A stretch of DNA of 53,201 bases from Kineococcus rhizosphaerae (GTDB taxonomy: Bacteria; Actinomycetota; Actinomycetes; Actinomycetales; Kineococcaceae): positions 1 to 53,201 of the forward strand of contig NZ_PVZF01000018.1 of NCBI RefSeq assembly GCF_003002055.1. Reading direction: 5' to 3'. The stretch's first letter is position 1. Each line of letters starts with the position of its first letter. The notes under the pieces were generated by a model. The model searched no databases, was not told the origin of the DNA, and was given only the letters and a program-made list of their open reading frames with translations. Made by a program: the position numbers and the translations under genes. This document shows, in pieces, positions 51,159-53,201 of this stretch.

Positions 51159-53105
51159 ATGCCGCACGCGCCGGACCTGGCGGCCGTCTTCGAGCACCTG
51201 CCCACCGCCCACCTCCTCCTCGACCGCGACCTGGTCGTCGCCGAGGTGAACCGGGCCTACACGGCCCTGCTGGACCGCACGCGCGAGGAACTCGTCGGCC
51301 ACCCCGTCTTCGCCGTGTTCCCGCCGGACCCCGCCAACCTCGACGCCGACGGCGTGCACCCCCTGGAGAGGTCCTTCCGCCGCGCCCTCGCCGGGGGCAC
51401 CGACGTCCTGCCCGCCCTGCAGTACGACGTGCTGGACCCGCGCACGGGGCAGCGCCACCTGCGGCACTGGTCGATCGCCAACGTCCCCCTCCCCGGTCCC
51501 GACGGGACGGTGCAGTTCGTCCTGCAGCGGATCGAGGACATCACCGACACCGTCCTGGAACGGGCGCGCAGCGAACGCGTCGAGACCGAGCTGCTCGTGC
51601 GGGGGCAGGAGGTGGAGGCCTCCCGGCGCGCGGAGCAGGCGGCTGCGCGCACCGTCGCGGCGCAGGCCCTCGTCGCGCTGCAGCTGACCGACGCGAGCAC
51701 CCACGCCGAGGCGCAGCAGGTGCTGCGCGAGTTCGCCCGGCTCGTGCTCGACGCCACCAGCGCCGCCGTGACCCTGCTCGACGAGCACCCGCCCGGGACG
51801 GCCGCCGGAGTCGTCACGGCGGCCGGGTGCACGACCCTGGTCCAGGCCCCGGTCGTGGTCGACGGGATCGCCCTCGGGGAGTACGCGCTCGGCTGGGAGC
51901 AGCCGCGGGAACTGTCCGAGGTCGACCGCGGGGTCGTGGAGGCAGCCGCGGCCCAGTACGGCCAGACGGTGGTCCGGTTGCGCGCCCGCGACGTGGAACG
52001 GCTCGCCGCCGCGAACGCGCTGGCCCTGGCCGAGACGCTGCAGCGCAGCCTGCTGCCGCGACCCGCCCGGCTGGACGGCCTGGCCGTCACCGCGCGGTAC
52101 CAGGCCGCGGCGCTGCAGGCCCGCGTCGGCGGGGACTGGTACGACGGCTTCTCCACCGCCGACGGGACGACGACGCTGACGGTCGGGGACGTCAGCGGCC
52201 ACGACGGGAAGGCCGCGGCCCTCATGGGGCAGGTGCGGTCGCTGCTGCGCGGCATCGCCTACGCCGTGCCGGCCGACGCCGGCGAGCTGCTCGACATCCT
52301 CGACGACGCGCTGTTCGACCTCGGCGTGGACGCCCTGGCCAGCGCGGTCCTGCTGACCGTGCACACCGGCGCCGACGGCACGCGCTCGGTGCGGTGGTCG
52401 AACGCCGGCCACCCGCCGCCGCTGGTGCTGCTGCCCGACGGGTCGGTGGACGTCCTGGCCCGCGACCCCGAACTCCTGCTGGGCTGCCGGACGGGGACGG
52501 GCCGGTCGGTGCACGAGCACCCGTTCCCCGACGGGGCGACGTTGCTGCTGTACACCGACGGGCTCGTGGAACGGCGCGACCGCCCCGTCGACGACGGCAT
52601 CGCCGACCTGCGCGCCCGCACCGCCGCCCTCGCCCACCTGTCCCCCGACGAGCTGTGCGACCGCCTCGTCGCCGAACTGGCCCGCGACGCCGAGGACGAC
52701 GTGGTCCTGCTGCTGGCCCGCGCGGTCCCGGTCGGCGGTCCCCGGCTCGACGAGCTGCTGCCCCCGACGGCGACGGCGGCGGCCCGCGCCCGTCACCTGG
52801 TGCAGGAGAGCTGCCGGCTGGCGGGGATCCCCGACGAGACCGCCGACACGGCGACCCTGCTCGTCAGCGAGGCCGTCACGAACGCGGTCGTCCACGGCCG
52901 CGGCCCGGTGCGCCTCGTCCTGGACGTCGACGCCGACCGCGTCCACCTCGAGGTGAGCGACGCCGCCCCGGCCGCGCCCGTGCGCCGCGAGATCGACCTC
53001 GAGGCGGTGGGAGGTCGTGGGCTGCAGCTGATCGACGCGCTGGCCTCGGCGTGGGGCGTGCGCGCCGACCCGCCGGGCAAGACGGTGTGGCTGGACGTGC
53101 ACTAG
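51159..53105 (+). CDS. PAS-GAF-PP2C-HATPase stress regulator
   Basis: 648 residues. PAS about 1-130 (LLLDRDLVVAEVNRAY), a coiled-coil linker about 130-165, a weak GAF-like part about 165-290, then PP2C about 300-510 (VGGDWYDGF, VGDVSGHDG, LYTDGLVERR, DDVVLLLA) and a HATPase_c_2 domain about 520-648 (N box EAVTNAVVHG, G2 GGRGLQLI). The G1 box reads SDAAPAAP and has lost the usual glycine pattern, so ATP binding by the last domain is doubtful. It would dephosphorylate STAS proteins. ATG 51159 has GAGGGG upstream. Its TAG is inside the CTAG at the right-hand IS. Confidence 0.9.
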   Translation: MPHAPDLAAVFEHLPTAHLLLDRDLVVAEVNRAYTALLDRTREELVGHPVFAVFPPDPANLDADGVHPLERSFRRALAGGTDVLPALQYDVLDPRTGQRHLRHWSIANVPLPGPDGTVQFVLQRIEDITDTVLERARSERVETELLVRGQEVEASRRAEQAAARTVAAQALVALQLTDASTHAEAQQVLREFARLVLDATSAAVTLLDEHPPGTAAGVVTAAGCTTLVQAPVVVDGIALGEYALGWEQPRELSEVDRGVVEAAAAQYGQTVVRLRARDVERLAAANALALAETLQRSLLPRPARLDGLAVTARYQAAALQARVGGDWYDGFSTADGTTTLTVGDVSGHDGKAAALMGQVRSLLRGIAYAVPADAGELLDILDDALFDLGVDALASAVLLTVHTGADGTRSVRWSNAGHPPPLVLLPDGSVDVLARDPELLLGCRTGTGRSVHEHPFPDGATLLLYTDGLVERRDRPVDDGIADLRARTAALAHLSPDELCDRLVAELARDAEDDVVLLLARAVPVGGPRLDELLPPTATAAARARHLVQESCRLAGIPDETADTATLLVSEAVTNAVVHGRGPVRLVLDVDADRVHLEVSDAAPAAPVRREIDLEAVGGRGLQLIDALASAWGVRADPPGKTVWLDVH

Positions 53106-53201
53106 GTGTACTGACCACTGAGGTTGGTGACGCGCGAGGCGGGCGTTAGCCCGCCGAGGGCGGTGTGGTGGCGGTGATGGTTGTAGAGGTGCAGCCAGGT
53201 T
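53102..53201 (-). CDS. IS481-family transposase, C-terminal 32 residues (partial)
   Basis: On the minus strand the frame reads TWLHLYNHHRHHTALGG, then LTPASRVTNLSGQYT and stop at 53104-53102. The Y-N-x-x-R-x-H-x-x-L pattern is the C-terminal signature of IS481/IS3-group transposases. The stop codon TAG uses the CTAG that is shared with the phosphatase gene stop. The DDE triad lies beyond the window edge. Confidence 0.85.
   Translation of the reverse strand, partial: TWLHLYNHHRHHTALGGLTPASRVTNLSGQYT
53107..53201 (-). mobile_element. End of an IS481-like element inserted at CTAG
   Basis: Sequence from 53107 starts TGTACTGACC, fitting the TGT start of IS481 elements, and leads directly into the transposase C-terminus. 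The four bases before it are CTAG (53102-53105), the target seen for IS481 (NCTAGN). The second copy of the target would lie at the far end outside the window. Confidence 0.7.

Noticed and set aside
1-53201. CRISPR array, tRNA, rRNA or phage genes
   Set aside because: No spaced direct repeats, no cloverleaf with CCA-type ends and no phage structural genes were seen.

Overview
The window looks like chromosome from a high-GC, Gram-positive actinobacterium. GC is very high, GTG starts are frequent, and third codon positions are almost always G or C. Gene content (SSI-type inhibitor, CWB2 surface protein, MmyB-type XRE regulator, HelD, DUF3516 helicase, polyprenol-phosphate mannosyltransferase, one chemotaxis receptor) suggests a motile, free-living member of the Kineosporiaceae such as Kineococcus. 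That genus call is inference. No rRNA, tRNA, CRISPR array, phage module or plasmid origin was seen.

Layout. Positions 1-141 and 53107-53201 are the ends of two different insertion sequences (IS5-like on the left, IS481-like on the right), so ordinary host DNA lies between two ISs. 0.15-9.6 kb: DUF3516 helicase, PAS protein, a LuxR-type regulator with a Phd/YefM-like N-terminus, a sensor phosphatase followed by two polyprenol-sugar glycosyltransferases, an RsbW-like kinase and a rhodanese. 9.6-16.8 kb: a chemotaxis receptor, then three divergent regulator/enzyme pairs (TetR/MFS, XRE/SDR, MarR/hydrolase), two with clear palindromic operators. 16.8-23.5 kb: HelD and a secreted set (SSI lipoprotein, Tat-exported ferritin-like protein, CWB2 protein), then a VOC protein and a haloperoxidase-like hydrolase. 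23.8-30.6 kb: small unknown proteins, an Fpg/Nei glycosylase, a GDT1-type transporter, an RsbW-like kinase, CsbD, DUF2254, a YraQ permease behind a CsoR-like operator, and a PRC-barrel protein.

30.6-38.4 kb: STAS protein, an overlapping response regulator / histidine kinase / GerMN-lipoprotein operon, a ClC transporter, a wrecked SDR pseudogene and a CPA1 antiporter. 38.4-39.9 kb is a decayed stretch with an aldehyde dehydrogenase remnant. 39.9-53.1 kb: epimerase, MFS and two small membrane proteins in one run, Old Yellow Enzyme, CapA lipoprotein, a second Fpg-like protein, DUF1275, phosphoglucomutase, S4 protein, MpaB-like oxygenase, adenosine/adenine deaminase, and a PAS-PP2C-HATPase protein ending exactly at the right-hand IS.

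A theme is stress signalling by partner switching: two PP2C/SpoIIE phosphatases, two RsbW-like kinases and a STAS protein are scattered here, though no sigma factor lies in the window. The least explained sequence features are a perfect inverted repeat with a shared core at two intergenic sites 2.1 kb apart, the CsoR-like site before the YraQ permease, the Phd-LuxR fusion, the in-frame pair of glycosyltransferases divided by one stop codon, and the right-hand IS sharing a CTAG with the stop codon of the neighbouring gene. I did not find a clear multi-gene system that I would call new.
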